NCBI RefSeq assembly: GCF_020184175.1 | Contig: NC_065532.1 | Location: 2,604,001-2,668,000 of the forward strand | DNA from: Aphis gossypii | Lineage: Eukaryota; Arthropoda; Insecta; Hemiptera; Aphididae | Length of the DNA stretch: 64,000 nucleotides | Reading direction: 5' to 3' | Part shown: in pieces, positions 1-13,135 of the stretch | Numbering within the stretch: the first letter of the stretch is position 1 | How the letters are laid out: every line of letters begins with the position of its first letter | Made by a program: the position numbers and the translations under genes | The notes under the pieces: generated by a model | Told to the model about the DNA's origin: nothing | Database searches by the model: none | What the model saw: the letters and a program-made list of their open reading frames with translations, nothing else

Positions 1-1775
1 TAAATTGGGTAAGTTAGGCTATACCTATACCTAGTGAAAAAGGGGGTTTATGTTTTAATGACCTGATAATACCCAAAAATTTTATCACGTACAGAAATTG
101 CTACAAATATTAATTTCTAACTATAACAAAATTTAAAATTATTTGATAGTAAATCGTTATTTAACGAGTGAAATTTGGATTTCGTAAAAATTTAAACAAC
201 AAAATAATTTGCAAATATTCATGATTTTAACTAATTTTATTAATATTTGAACTTCTAACTATAATAAAAAAAATTTTGTCTATAGATATATTCTTATAAT
301 TTTTTAACTAACTTTATAACTAAAGATAACATTTTTTTAATTGGCCAACGTTCAAGTTCATTTACAATTACCTATTGAAAGCCAAACTTATGGAAAATCA
401 TATATTAAATTTTCAACTCTTAGCTACTTATACAAAATTGTTTGTAAATTTTAACTACAAAATAATTTGCAAATATTCATGATTTTAACTAATTTTATTA
501 ATATTTGAACTTCTAACTATAATAAAAAAAATTTTGTCTATAGATATATTCTTATAATTTTTTAACTAACTTTATAACTAAAGATAACATTTTTTTAATT
601 GGCCAACGTTCAAGTTCATTTACAATTACCTATTGAAAGCCAAACTTATGGAAAATCATATATTAAATTTTCAACTCTTAGCTACTTATACAAAATTGTT
701 TGTAAATTTTAACTACAAAATAATTTGCAAATATTCATGATTTTGACGAATTTTTGTCAATATTTGAACTTCAAACCTCAAACGCTAGGTAATAAAAAAA
801 GTTGTACTTTTAAAATTTTATCGATATTCATAATAAAAAAAACTTAACAAAAACAAATATTTCAAATGCCTATAAATAGCCTTAAAAATATTTTGAAATT
901 AAATCATGTAAAGAAAATGCCAATTCAAATAACTGGAAATATTTTCAAGTATCGACTTATACTTTTTGAATAATAACAAATATTTAAAATCGTTTGAGGA
1001 TAATCGTTATCGTTACGCTATTTTGTAAAAATTTAAAATTCAAACGCTCCTAACATTTTCCTATAATGAGGCTTCAAGTTTTTTCTATAGAAATTTAAAG
1101 GAAAACTTAGTATTAAATTTTTTAACCTTAAATATAAATACAAAATAGTTTAAGAATTTTCAATTACAAAACTACTTGTAAATTTTCACGATTTTTACAT
1201 ATTTCGTAAAAATTTGAACTTTAAACGTTTATAAAAAAAATTGTGACTAACCATTTTTGATTTTTTTTTTCACCACAATAAAAACGACTTATACGAAATT
1301 TCGTATTAAATTTTCAGGTTTTTTTGGGCATCCAAAATATTTTTATTGACACTTTAAAAAAAAAAAATTTCAGCTGTCTATAAATAACTCAAAAAAGCCA
1401 TAATATTTTGAAATTTTAACAACTGTATATAAATAACACTAATACAAACATTTGGTGACTATTATTTACAGTGGTCAGTTTTTGAGCTGAAACCATATAA
1501 AAAAATCTATTTTGTCAAAAATTGGTTTTGCGTAAAAAATTCCGTTTTTCCATTACTTTTTTTTTTTGTTTTTCCCAATTTTTTTGAAAACTGTTAGAAA
1601 ATTCTTACTTTTGATCTCCATTATGCACCAAGAATATTCACATTGCCATCGGAAACCACCCCTGAAGTTTGAAATTTATGAAGACAAGTTATGCTGTACA
1701 CAAACACAAAAACAAAAATCACACATCATTGTAAAATCAATACATTTATGATTCATCACTTCATTCAGAATCTAA
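1..1775 (-). repeat. dispersed AT-rich repeat, copy A (inverted, cut by window edge)
   Basis: Read on the minus strand, this stretch matches the blocks at 16431-17797, 27811-28570 and 59045-59340 and the block at 2999-3505. Shared landmarks are the edge 'ttagattctga' (about 1762-1775 here, complemented), the 'gtttttgtgt' tract, and the 'attcgtcaaaatcatgaata' segment (complemented near 735-760). The far end, a motif complementary to 'aaacataaaccacctttttc', lies at about 35-60. No convincing coding potential. A long, old, non-autonomous element or satellite-like repeat fits; the family name is unknown to me. Confidence 0.75.
201..780. repeat. 258-bp direct tandem duplication inside copy A
   Basis: A 258-bp segment beginning 'aaaataatttgcaaatattc' occurs at 201-458 and again, apparently base for base, at 459-716. 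A third start at 717 matches for about 28 bases and then diverges. The two full copies look identical while the surrounding repeat copies are clearly diverged, so the duplication is recent, or is an assembly artefact. Confidence 0.9.
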
Positions 1776-2998
1776 AATAGGGTCAATAGAAAATAGGTAT
1801 GAACAATTTAGTGTATAAATCGTTATTTTATGCTTACAAAAAATATTAGTATACCTTTAGTGATCACTGTTTTTTCAAATCTGTTTTCAGAAAAGAATGT
1901 TCTTTTTTATTCAGAGAATAATCAGCAATTATTTGAATGACCAGGTGAAAGAGTTATTGCGATTTCAATTTAAATTGGATTTTTTCCCAAATTTTTATTT
2001 ATTTTCTACTGTTGTAGACGCTGAGGACAGTCGATAAGATATAGTAGATATACTTATTGTAAGCCACGGTAGTAAATAGTAATTTAAAAATTATTAATTT
2101 ATTGAAACTTGAAAACAAAAACAACTAAAATTTTAAAAGAAGATTTTGTATTTAAAATTAAAAAATATATTAAAGACATTATAACTTAAAAGGTAGGTAT
2201 CAAAAATTACATAAATTCATGTTAATTCAATCTAATTCTCGTTCGATAATTATTTAAACATGATTTTTCTAATCAAAATTATAAACAAACTAACAAGTGT
2301 AAGTAATCCATATTGTTTGTGTATAAATGTATAATGCACCTATATTGGGCTATATCCTAATACCTACTTTCTTTAGTGTAAAAAGTAGTCTTGGTTCTTA
2401 TTGTATGAATATGCGACTAATGATTAATACACGATAATAAAATATGGTAGGTAATACAATTATTAATAGTAGGTAAGTAAGTACCTACTAGGTAAGTACA
2501 TGACAATAATGAATAAATATACATGGAATGAAAATATGATAATAGAGTTAGCAGACTATAAACTAACATTACCCTAACACATTATAATTTATTATTTATA
2601 GTGATATAAATTTTATTATTGTAATATTATTTTAATGTTGTTTTCACAATTAATGGATTTTTCTGTATTTCATAGTCATTTTAAATGTGTTCGTTTTTTT
2701 CGGTTAATTATTACCTACTAAGTTAATATTTCAACACGTGTTAATATTCACGCATTTATTATATAGGTGTCAACAATAACAATAGCAAAACAATTAGGTA
2801 CAGTACCTAAATTATTGTTCAACATATTGATATTTATTGTTTACCATATGTTCTATGTAAATTTTTACAATGAAACTGAGATTTAAAAATAAAAAAAAAA
2901 AACAATAATTACTTGGGTGGTATTTGTATTTTGTTAATAAATTGAAATTCAACTAAAAAATTAAACTTAAATTAACTAGGCAATTTATAAAACTGTTA
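1776..2998. other. non-coding AT-rich stretch, nothing recognised
   Basis: No ORF with plausible coding character. It contains short 'taggtaagtacctacta'-type runs near 2460-2505. I see no RNA gene or element ends. Confidence 0.6.
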
Positions 2999-3505
2999 AT
3001 GGGCACAACTATTGATTTGGAAAAAAAGAAACGAAAATTAATTTTAAAACAAATTGTTTTCCTTCTCAGTCATAAAAAAAATGATAAGAATATAAAGGTA
3101 CAATTTTTTTTATTAGCATTTGAAGTTCAAATATTGACAAAAATTCGTCAAAATCATGAATATTTGCAAATTATTTTGTAGGTATATTTCATAAAAATGT
3201 TTGTATAAGTAGCTAAGAGTTGAAAATTCAATACGAGATTTTCCATAAGTTTAGCTTATAGTATTTATAAAAGAACTTAAATTCTGGTGTATTCAGGCCA
3301 TTAAAACATAAACCACCTTTTTCACCCCAACCATTCGAAATGATATCCTAGGCTGACAAATCATCTTCGTTCAGAATCGTTTTTTGTATACAATGATACC
3401 TATTATTGGATTCAAATTTAACACTCCTATAATATATACCTCATAATGATCCACACGACACCTAATGTACAGCACAGCGGTACCCACTTACCCGCTTTTT
3501 TTTTA
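2999..3505 (+). repeat. dispersed repeat, copy B (3' part), holding the empty target site
   Basis: This block is nearly identical to 17520-17797 joined to 20399-20543. It contains the uninterrupted sequence 'cgaaatgatatcc' (3336-3348), exactly where copy C carries a retrotransposon. It ends around 'acccacttacccgctt', the last point of similarity to copy C. It also contains 'catcttcgttcagaatc' at 3362-3378, which is complementary to the opening motif of the family (as at 59070-59090), so the family has imperfect terminal or subterminal inverted repeats. Confidence 0.8.
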
Positions 3506-6500
3506 ATCGTGTAGAAATATTGTGAATTGTGTAATATGTTTTAAGATGTATTACGTACAGTGGCGTATTTTCTAATTTTATTGGGGGGGGGTCTAAATAT
3601 TAAGACGTATATAAGCTTATAATAAAAAAAAAATAAAAAAATACATACTAGTTATGATTTAATAATTGATTATATTATATTATATTTTATTTTACTATTA
3701 TAAATTATTATGAATGCAAATGTCAAATTAATAGTTAGGTTAAAAAACACATAATATAAATTAATATTTTCTTTCTCAATACCTACGTAGTAAGTTATTT
3801 ATGACTTTTTAATCTTTTTTTAAAATTTTGCATCCCAAAATTAATCCGTTTAATTCCGCATATGCACTAATATATGTATTAAGAATCTACACACTTAGCT
3901 AAAATCATATTATCATTTAGAAACACACACTAATAAGTTAATCATATTTAATCAAAATTACAAAATCGTAAACAATGAAATTAATTTAGAAGGTATAGAA
4001 TATTTAAATGTACCATAGAACATAGTGTTCTATGAATATACTAAGATGTACATTACTACATTAGTTCATTTACCTATTCTAATTTAAATAATATCTACCG
4101 TTACATAGTTTATCTTATTTTATAATAGGTAATAGGTATATTGAATTATTTTTACAAAAATTTGTCTAGTAACAATAAATATTCAATTTTTAACTGTCAA
4201 TCAAACGTGTGTCGTTTTTAATTATTGGCCTTACAAATTTCTTTTTTTTGTCAATAAGAAAAAATGGGTGTGGTATCGAACAGCCTAAAATATGCGGTTA
4301 TAAATTCTAATAAGTGTGCATTTTTAAACGACACCTCGCCATTGTGTATATAATTTATAAAAACTAGTATACATATATGTACTATATATAAAAAAAACAT
4401 GTGTAGCATCGTACACGTGGTAGAAGTGAAACTTATTACAAACTAGTATGTGTGTGTGTGTGAGAGAGTAAGGGATAATTTCAAAAGACATATAACAATA
4501 TACAATTTGTGTAAAAAAATAATAATGATAATAAAAATGAAAAAAAAAAAAAAAAAAAAAATTATAATAATAATTAGCTGTAATTAATTAAGTGATAAAT
4601 TTGTCAACAAATAAATCGGGTTGTTATAGCAACCATTTATAAGCAAACATTTATTTTTATTTTTTCTCTCTCGTGTAACGAAATCTCAAAACGTTACATT
4701 TTTCCCAATTTACTCTCCATTCTCGTCAAATGTCAGAGCGCCGCTAAAGAAGTTTCACTTCAACTAGATCCAATTTGTTACCAGGAATCAACCTTATTTT
4801 TAAAAATCAAAGCATTTTTACTGCCCTAATATTTACAGACACAAACATTCAAAACATTATAAAATCAATACGTTCTGAGCGGAACGACGAATAATGTGTT
4901 AATTTTTATTAAAAAATAAGGTATAGACATACTCATATAGGTATACTTATTAAATTTTCTAATAAGTACCTAGTTGATAATTTATTATTAATTATTATAT
5001 TACAATTTATAAGACCAAAAAGTATTTATTAGTTTTATAATAGGCTACCGAATAGAACAACCAATTATCAGAACTATACATACATATAATTAGAAAATTA
5101 TATTGTTTCACAACAACTACGAATCTTTGGACTCACTATTACGACTAATATTGTGATGTGCGAATACAGAATCGGAATCATTAATTTAGTACTAAGCTCT
5201 AATGTACAAATAACCAGATTTGAATTATCTATCTGATAAGGAATTGTTATCATACAACAACAAATTTCGATTAACTTAATAATGAGGTCGTGACCATGCC
5301 ACTAAGTCATGGTCATCACTCATCCATGAAGGAAGGAATGGGGACGCTGTTTATAAGAAAGCTCCCGGCACAACATAATATATAGTCAGATGAGGTACCT
5401 ACCGCAGAGCCGTCGAGTCCAAAGCATCTTAGGCCACACACTTGACACTATCACATGCTCCTATACTTTGCTAGGTTAGGTTAAATTTGAAAAAATAAAT
5501 GCGGTGCAATTTTTGTCAGAAAAGCAGCGTCAATTTATAAGTTGATCGCATTTGCAAACATAGATAAATCTATATATGTTCATAAGTTGTAAATTTATAA
5601 CTTTTAACACATACCTAGTTCTTTATTTCTCTCTGATACGATAATTACTGTTATACAAATTTTAAATTATTCATTCTAATAATATAATTATTGGTAATCG
5701 AAAAGGTAACTAACAACTCCCTCCGGATAAAATGTATACTGTAGACTATTTTAGATAAGCTTTCAATTTGGGGTAAAACCTTTGATGTCTAAAATTATTT
5801 TAAAAATACAATCGGCAACGTGCCAGCTTTGCAAATTCATTTTATGTAGAATCGTGTAATACGGATTCTTAGAATTAGAAATCCGTCTTGACGATGGCTA
5901 TAATATTGTTACACACTATATCTATTTATGACAGGCAAATCAAATTATGTATAACTAGGTAATATGTCTTCTAATATATATGTTCGACTTCGCAAAATTG
6001 AAGTAGAGGGACTCTGTTTACTTTTTAAAAAAGAGCGTTCCCATTCCTTGCTAAACGTTATTGAACCGTAAAAATAATAGTAGGAGTAGCTACTCTACAA
6101 TTTCTGAAAAATTAGTTGGGGTACTCCGTCCCCCTGCGTCCCTTCCACAAGTCGAGTACTGAATAATTTTAATGTAATACTGTATAATTATTTAAAATTA
6201 TTTAAGTACGATTTTTACAATAAAATTTTTCAAAAAAAAAAAAATTACCAGCATTTCTTTATATTACATGTGTATGCGAATTGTATAAACGTATAATTTA
6301 AGCCCAAAAAAATAATTTAATTTCCTCCCTTCCTCCCGCACTTATACTCAGTAAGTCTAGTAATCTAGTCTAACTAACGGTGTCAAAAAAGTCGAACGCC
6401 GTACTAGTTAGTACTTAAGTATTACTTAACCGACAACCGTAATAACTTCATTCGCTAGTGTCTGTAGTTTGAATCAAACGTCCAGTCACAACGTCCCGAG

Positions 6501-8060
6501 CCAAAGGGAAGTTAGTATTTTTTTGATAAAATTAGTAATTGCCTACATATATAAATACCTAAATAATTTTCTCAATCAAACCGTTTTCGAGTGATCAGGA
6601 TTTTTTCATATTATTTTCCAATCATTTGAGTTGACTGAATAATGAACATCGATAGTCGATTTAAAACAATGCTTGTCAAAGGCTTGTTTGTTTATATTAT
6701 ACTTACTATAGTGTATAGCACCGGTTTCCGTGTCATGCATCGCTTGTACACTTATTCATTTTAATTTTGAATTTCTGTTTAAGCTGCAACTTACTGCAAT
6801 AATTATGAATATAAATTATAATAATATCTACTCGTAAAAGTTTCCAATCCTCACAAAAAATATTTTTGAATTATAACAAGAACATAACTACCTACCTAAG
6901 TATTAACTAATATTGTTTTTCTTCATTTATATAACAAACTTCGTCAGAAAAAGTTTATTAAGTCTATATAAAAAAAAAAAGCAAGTTAAATGTTATTTAG
7001 ATTTTTTTTATTCCAGTATTATTGACTAATTTTATTAAAACTAACTTTAAATATTTATAAAAAAAAATCATTACCATGTATCTTTAATACTTTTAAATGG
7101 CTAGAAAAAAACTAATTAAGAACCTGGTATTACATTTTTAAACGATTTTTAAGTTTTAAGTTTATTACGGTCCGTTATCCGTTACCGTCAGCCTGCTGTA
7201 GCTGCTGTTGCTGCGTCTGTGAAGTTTTTTAAACTTTTTTTATTAATTGTGTTATCACTTATCACGGCGGAAAAAAAGCAGCTCGCTGTTGCCTGTTGTG
7301 GTTCAATGTTTATAGATAATTGTTTATTGTATAAACCTCGGTCGTGGTTGACCATTGACAGATAAAATAAATACAATAAACATAATATAGATATTAGATA
7401 ACAATATTATGATTATGTGATAGGTATTTAATACTGTTTAATAATAATTTAGTAATAAATAATAAATACAGTCAATGCCCAATGGTCATACAGAATACGG
7501 ATTACTGACATCTAACTTACGAACATTCAGACTAGTATATCAGTTTTCTATAGTATTGTGTTTAATTACTCATTAATCAGTACTACGGACCAGTGGCCAG
7601 TGGCTTAGCGTAATACGTTCACAGAACACTGAAAGTACCTATTTTTAATTTTTAAACCTTCCTAGAGTCCACTTAGCCCCCCTCCCATTTTTCCACGACT
7701 ACGCTACTGTTATTCTGAACTATAGTCTACAATACTACATATTATTTAGTTAGTGGAGTGTATAACAATTACAAACTAGGACTTTGAACTTGTTGAATGC
7801 CAGTGTACCGGTGTCTTTTCGATCTAACAGGGTGCGTGATACAGGTGCAGTTGTGAGCAAGATTATAAGTTCTTTATATTTGTGAATCGCGGTTGTGACT
7901 CATTGTAAAGAAGCAATAGTGATGTCATTGTACGATAGTAGGTAATAATAATAAAAATAATTATAATAATAATAATGTCTGTTATCGTAGTCGTCTATTT
8001 AATTATCATTTAACGAATTAACACTGAAGTTTAAGACGTAATAATAATTAATAATTATTA
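3506..8060. other. gene-free AT-rich region with minor repeats
   Basis: No supported gene. Visible items are: a perfect 9-bp inverted repeat with a 3-base loop at 4014-4034; a GT microsatellite near 4448-4462; a poly-A run at about 4541-4560; a fragment with the dispersed-family edge motif 'ctgagcggaacgacgaat' at about 4875-4892; an inverted repeat around 'gaccatg...catggtc' at 5288-5317; and a possible short MITE at about 7597-7708 with ends resembling 'cagtggc...tagcgta' and 'tacgctactg' but without a convincing target duplication. Confidence 0.55.
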
Positions 8061-8430
8061 ACAATAAAGTGATGTCATTTCGTTCCACAGTGATCAGCAA
8101 TAGATCGTTAAAAGTCCGCGAAGCCGTCGTTGGACGGTGTAAGAAAAGACGAAAACGGTCTCAATCGACATCGTCACTCGTCACACCGCTCGGAAATATC
8201 GCAGTTCCGTCGCGTCACTCGCGCGTTTCGGATCGCCTGTGTCCCGTATGCGGTCTGTTCTGTTGGTAGACGATTAACGTACAGCAGTCAACACTCGGCA
8301 GACAGTACTGGAACGAATTTCCACTCTCGGACAGTCTTGTACGGCCGTAAATGTCCACCATCGCCGTCCGAGACGGTTACGATTCGTTGCGCTGCATCCA
8401 GTGACGTAGGTAAATTTAGCGGTTGTTTGC
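8061..8430 (+). promoter_or_regulatory. GC-richer island, candidate QSOX promoter or 5' leader exon
   Basis: Base composition shifts sharply from the surrounding AT-rich DNA, with many CG dinucleotides between 8100 and 8410. It sits about 0.5 kb upstream of the QSOX start codon in the same direction. The sequence 'gtgacgtag/gtaaat' near 8401-8416 could act as a splice donor for a non-coding leader exon. Short open frames cross it (for example 8130-8519), but their composition is arginine/serine-rich and matches no family I know. I therefore read it as leader or promoter rather than a protein. This is inference only. Confidence 0.3.
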
Positions 8431-8891
8431 TGCTCGTTATTTGTATTGCCAATAAATCACCGACACACCAATGTCACCTGAGGATGATAATATTTAATAA
8501 TTTAATATTAATATACTAAACCAATACTATTATTGTTCAATGTCTGCTTGATTTGTATAAATAGAAAATAGGTAGGTAACACAGTAATACTGACGGTATT
8601 GAGATAATAATACACTTAATAATTAATATTCGTTTTTAGTTTTATTTTTCTACTCATAATCCCGTCTATGTTCGTCTTCCTCAGTCTCTCAGGTGCAATT
8701 GATGTAAGTCATTAACGGACGTTTTTATTTATAAAATTTTTCCTCTATTTCCTCTAGCTGCTGTTACTTCCTATCTACAGAAAACGGTAAATCTGTTGTG
8801 GATTTGGGGGTAGTTCAGCTGATACATGCTACATCTATATCTAATGTATTTATTTTTGATCTAGTTAACTGAGGTTTCACACGACTAGAAG

Positions 8892-11800
8892 ATGTCACAT
8901 TGTAGTGTCTACGTTGTGGCCGCCCTGCTCGTAGTAGCGCTCAGTACTGCTCCTGTGTGCTCAGAACTTATCGGCCTATACGAAGACACTGATCTCATGG
9001 AAATATTGGATAACACCAATTTTAATGAAAAAGTATTGCAAGGAAATACATCTTACGTGATTGAGTTTTACAATGCCTTTTGTGGTCATTGTATACGGTT
9101 CTCGACCCCTTGGAAAGGATTTGGAATTCAAGTCTACGGTAATTAAGAATTAACTATTAATTTGACATTTATTTAGTAATATTATATTGTGAACACAATT
9201 TTATATACTTAAACACATTTATATTATTATAATATTTAAATAATTCTCGAAATAATTATTCTTAAAATAGGTAGGTACCTTATTTGTATATATTTATATT
9301 TTAAAATAAAAATTTAATTGAACAATGTACCTAGGTCCTAGATACCTATGTACATAGATCTGGTTTTTACATACATTGTCTCTCAAATTATCTTTTATAC
9401 ATTTTAAGCTCATGCAATCATGCGTACATATGTAAATATAAAGAGTAAGATAAAAGTAGGTAGGTACTGATTCTATTAAATATAAAAATTATTAAGTTTA
9501 AATTAAAGAATCCTAAATCCTACCATAAAAATTGAGATATGCATTGCATCTATTATGTATACATTTTAATTATGTTTTATATCAAACATTTCTGCAGACT
9601 AGTCATTTCATTTTTATTGTACATATTGATCATTTATAAAATAATTAACAATTATGAGTTGTATGTATTTTGATAATACATATACTACCTATCATTATAT
9701 TAATAATAATGTCAGATAATATTCAAATATAATAGCTAAAAAAATATACGTAGAAGCTTAAACTATAACTTGTATGTAGAAACTAGCTGCTAGAATTATT
9801 ACATATTATAATTGGTGGTTTATAGGTTGACCGTTGGGAATATGTTTTTACTATATTGTTCCTACATATTTTAACACATACAGTGATACTATCTCATCAA
9901 CTAACAATTTTTAGTTGACATTTAAAACCACAAATAAATTTGTAGGTAGGTACTATTAATAAAATATTAATACTTAAAAGTTAAAAATGAAATAAATGAT
10001 GTTTATTTAATTTGTTATATTATACGTATATAAAATTATTAAAATTGGTATATCAAATCAGTTGATAATATCACAGTCTATATATATATTTTCATATAGT
10101 CTGTGATAATATTAGTCATCTATACATATTAAACAGTTTCTATATTTAAATTTAAAAATACTATTGTATTCACTAGCATTAGCTCTTGATTATTTAATGT
10201 CTCAAACAAGTCTTAACTCGGTTTTGAATCAAATGTTCTCGAATCATTTTTTTTTTCTTACATTATGGAGGATTAATTTGTCACTAGATTTTTTGTTGTA
10301 CCATAAATTAATATTTATAATTTTGCAGTTTTTGCTTTTTAGGTATTACATATTATATAATATTAATTTGTGACTATTTTTACATTTTACTTATTTTTAT
10401 TTTGAACACAATACAGTTAATATTCATGGTTAATGTTTTTTTACTCCTAGTAAGACCTTCAATGTGATATTTTATCAGAATATTTTCTTTTATTTTTTTT
10501 CAATTTCCATTTAATTATCTACTGTTTGTATTATTTATTTTATTAATTAGGCATAAATATATAACTAGATAACGTCACAGTTACACAAAATATTGTATGC
10601 TATTACTTATTATTTGGATGGTTAAAAATATAGAATAAAATAAAATATTTTGAAAAATTTGAAGCTAATTTTTATCATTAAATATGCAAATGTAAACTAT
10701 TATTTCATTTATATATTATATGTTTGCCTTTTTTGGAGCCGAAGTATGCAAATGTATTTTTTTCTAAATCAGTATTTTCCAACCTTATTTTACTCAACAC
10801 TCTTTTCATGTTTTTAAAAATTTTACACTGCCCCATTCCCTCAATAAAAAAAATAATAATAAGTTTAATAAAGTAAAAGCAAAGTTCTATAAACAATTTT
10901 TTATTTTTTATACTAAATTCTTATAATTAATTTTATGTATACCCACATAGTTCTGAATTTTACTTATGGTACATTATTTTAAATTATTTTTGATTGTATT
11001 CAGTTAAGTATACATTTTATTCAGGGGCGGCTTGAATATGTATAAGATCAGTGCAAAGCCTTGTTTAAAATTAAGGGTGGGTGGTTGGATGGTCAAACTA
11101 ATTTTTTATTTAGTATAATATCAAATTTGTGCAGTGGTTGTAAGTGGGCGGGTGGGTGGTATATTTTCAGCAAGCCCTGGTTAAATTAAATTGTCAAACT
11201 GCCACTGATTTCATTATTATAAGTTTTGAACAATAAAAATTTAAGTCATAGTAGAATCACTTCTTTTAGTGCTTTCTCAAATAAACCGCTCTCCTTAAAA
11301 TTAACAAAGCTCATAAGAAGGCAGTATTGCTCGCTTTGAGAAGCACTGTTCTAAATAAAACTGACCTAATTACAATTTAAAATTAATGTTTTTAATAGGT
11401 ATAAAAACATCATTACTAGGCAATTGATTAAAAAAAAAACCATAATAATTTTATAATTAGTATTTTTACGAATTCAATTTTTTTTTTTTTTTTTTTTTTT
11501 GATTTATAGGGTGGAGAAATTATGTAAAAGTTGGTGTAATTGACTGTTCAAATGAATTAAACAGTCAAATATGCCGAGATTATGAAATCATGGCCTATCC
11601 TACCATACGCTACTTTTATCCTCAGCCAGCATCAAATGATATTGGGAAAGATTTTATTAGATCTTTTAATATACAAGTTATGAAGGATTCCCTTATTAAA
11701 ATGCTTCAAGAAACTCAAAAAAACATGAGTATATCAACTTTGTGCGACATACAACCTTATGAAAAGGTCAATGTAGAATTGGATACAAATAACTTCTTAA

Positions 11801-13089
11801 CGTTTATTATAATTGATAAATCAAATAATAGGCTTGCTCAAGAGCTTGTTATTGATTTCTGTCCAGTTGAAAAAGTTAAGATAATAAGCGCATTAAACTC
11901 TAACACAGAATTGGTTGACCTATTAAAAACAGAAATATATCCAAGTCTTTATCTTGTTGAAAACAATAACCAATTCAAACTTTTAGCAAGTGGAAATAAC
12001 AAAACAAATTTTACCAATACCATTAATAAATATTTGGAAACAGTTTACATGACTCCATTCAATATAATTGATATTACTACGGCGCTCAATAATTTATTAT
12101 TTCAAAAAGAAAAAAGTTCGATACACCATGATAACACAGTTTATTTGTCAGATTTAGAAGCTACTTTGAGATATTCTCTAGAACATGAAATCCTATCACG
12201 AAGCGTTATCTCTGGTGAGTCATTAAATGCATTAAACAGTTACTTAGAACTTCTTATTGAATTTTTCCCTTCTAACATTAGAAGTAAAAAATTCATTAAG
12301 TTAATATGGGATAATACACATCTCAATAAAACAGTGTCAGGAGATAAACTTGGAAAATTTATTAACAGCTATGAATATTTGTTAAAACCTTATGTTACTA
12401 ATCATATTTGGATTGGATGTGAAGGTAGCCAACCAATGTATAGAAAATATCCATGTGGTTTATGGACTATGTTTCATACACTTACAGTACATGCATCAAA
12501 TAAAAACTTGACTACATTTAATGGAAAACAAGTTTTGGAAACTATTGCTGGTTATATAAAACATTTTTTCGGTTGTACAGACTGTTCTGAACATTTCATG
12601 AGTATGGCTACCACAATTCAAACCAATGTTTCTTCATTTGATGATGCAGTGTTATGGCTTTGGTCGGCTCACAACCAAGTGAACCGAAGACTTAAGGGTG
12701 ATGTTACTGAAGATCCAGTGCATCCAAAAATAGTATTTCCCTTGAAAGTACATTGCGAAACATGTTATCAAAATGGTACTGATGAATGGAATAAAACTGA
12801 AGTGCTGAAATATTTAAAAAATATGTATTCAACCATCAGTGTTCGTAAGATACCATTTAATAATATTCATTCTCAACCTTTAAATTTAATAAACTCAAGT
12901 AAGAGATCTATTGATGATGATATTAATTATAATAACAATATATTTGATGAAAAAGAATGGATGTTTGATATTAACACTTGTATGGTATCATATATTTTGT
13001 CATGTATTGTATTAATAACCTTATTTTATTTACTGGTAAAGAAGCGTTGTAAAAAAAATAAATATATTTATTTTATACTGGGTAAATAG
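8892..13089 (+). CDS. QSOX: quiescin-type sulfhydryl oxidase (QSOX), two coding exons
   Basis: Joined exons 8892-9138 and 11510-13089 encode about 608 residues; the intron 9139-11509 has GT/AG ends and splits a glycine codon. QSOX enzymes are FAD-dependent and introduce disulfides into secretory proteins, passing electrons to oxygen. Visible order: hydrophobic signal peptide (residues 1-24); a thioredoxin domain with CGHC at about 64-67; a helical linker; then an Erv/ALR domain with 'CGLWTMFH' (cysteine about 398), redox pair CTDC at about 438-441, the FAD-contact motif 'HNQVNRRL' near 470-477, and CETC at about 498-501. A C-terminal hydrophobic segment (about 574-592) followed by lysine/arginine predicts a single-pass Golgi or surface anchor. 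The length suits insect QSOX. The ATG opens the signal peptide. Possible poly-A signals are attaaa at 13130 and aataaa at 13271. I see no frameshift or missing catalytic cysteine. Confidence 0.93.
9139..11509 (+). other. QSOX intron
   Basis: The intron runs from donor 'gtaatt' to acceptor 'tttatag', preceded by a long poly-T tract (about 11480-11500). It contains the hAT-type MITE at 11022-11207 and a hairpin-like inverted repeat around 'atcacag-ctatat' at 10065-10115. No coding sequence recognised. Confidence 0.85.
11022..11207. mobile_element. short hAT-type MITE in the QSOX intron
   Basis: Ends are imperfect inverted repeats: 'caggggcggcttgaa' on the left against the complement of 'ttgtcaaactgccactg' on the right. 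Flanking octamers are attttatt (11014-11021) and atttcatt (11208-11215), a 7-of-8 match. The hAT superfamily makes 8-bp target duplications and has CAG...CTG ends. At 186 bp it has no coding capacity and is non-autonomous. Confidence 0.75.
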
Positions 13090-13129
13090 TTTGATTGTTA
13101 TTATGACTTAAATGTGTTTTTTTATTATT

Positions 13130-13135
13130 ATTAAA
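13130..13135 (+). terminator. candidate poly-A signal of QSOX
   Basis: attaaa lies about 40 bases after the QSOX stop codon. A canonical aataaa follows at 13271-13276. Either could be used; the AT-rich context makes chance matches likely. Confidence 0.35.

Noticed and set aside
1566..1751. 61-residue open frame
   Set aside because: Inside dispersed repeat copy A; equivalents in the other copies are not open.
7597..7708. Possible MITE with cagtggc/gctactg ends
   Set aside because: Inverted ends need gaps to align and no target duplication is visible; kept only as a note in the gene-free stretch.
8130..8519. 129-residue and 66-residue open frames in the CG-rich island
   Set aside because: Overlapping frames with Arg/Ser-rich composition and no recognisable motif; more likely leader or promoter sequence.
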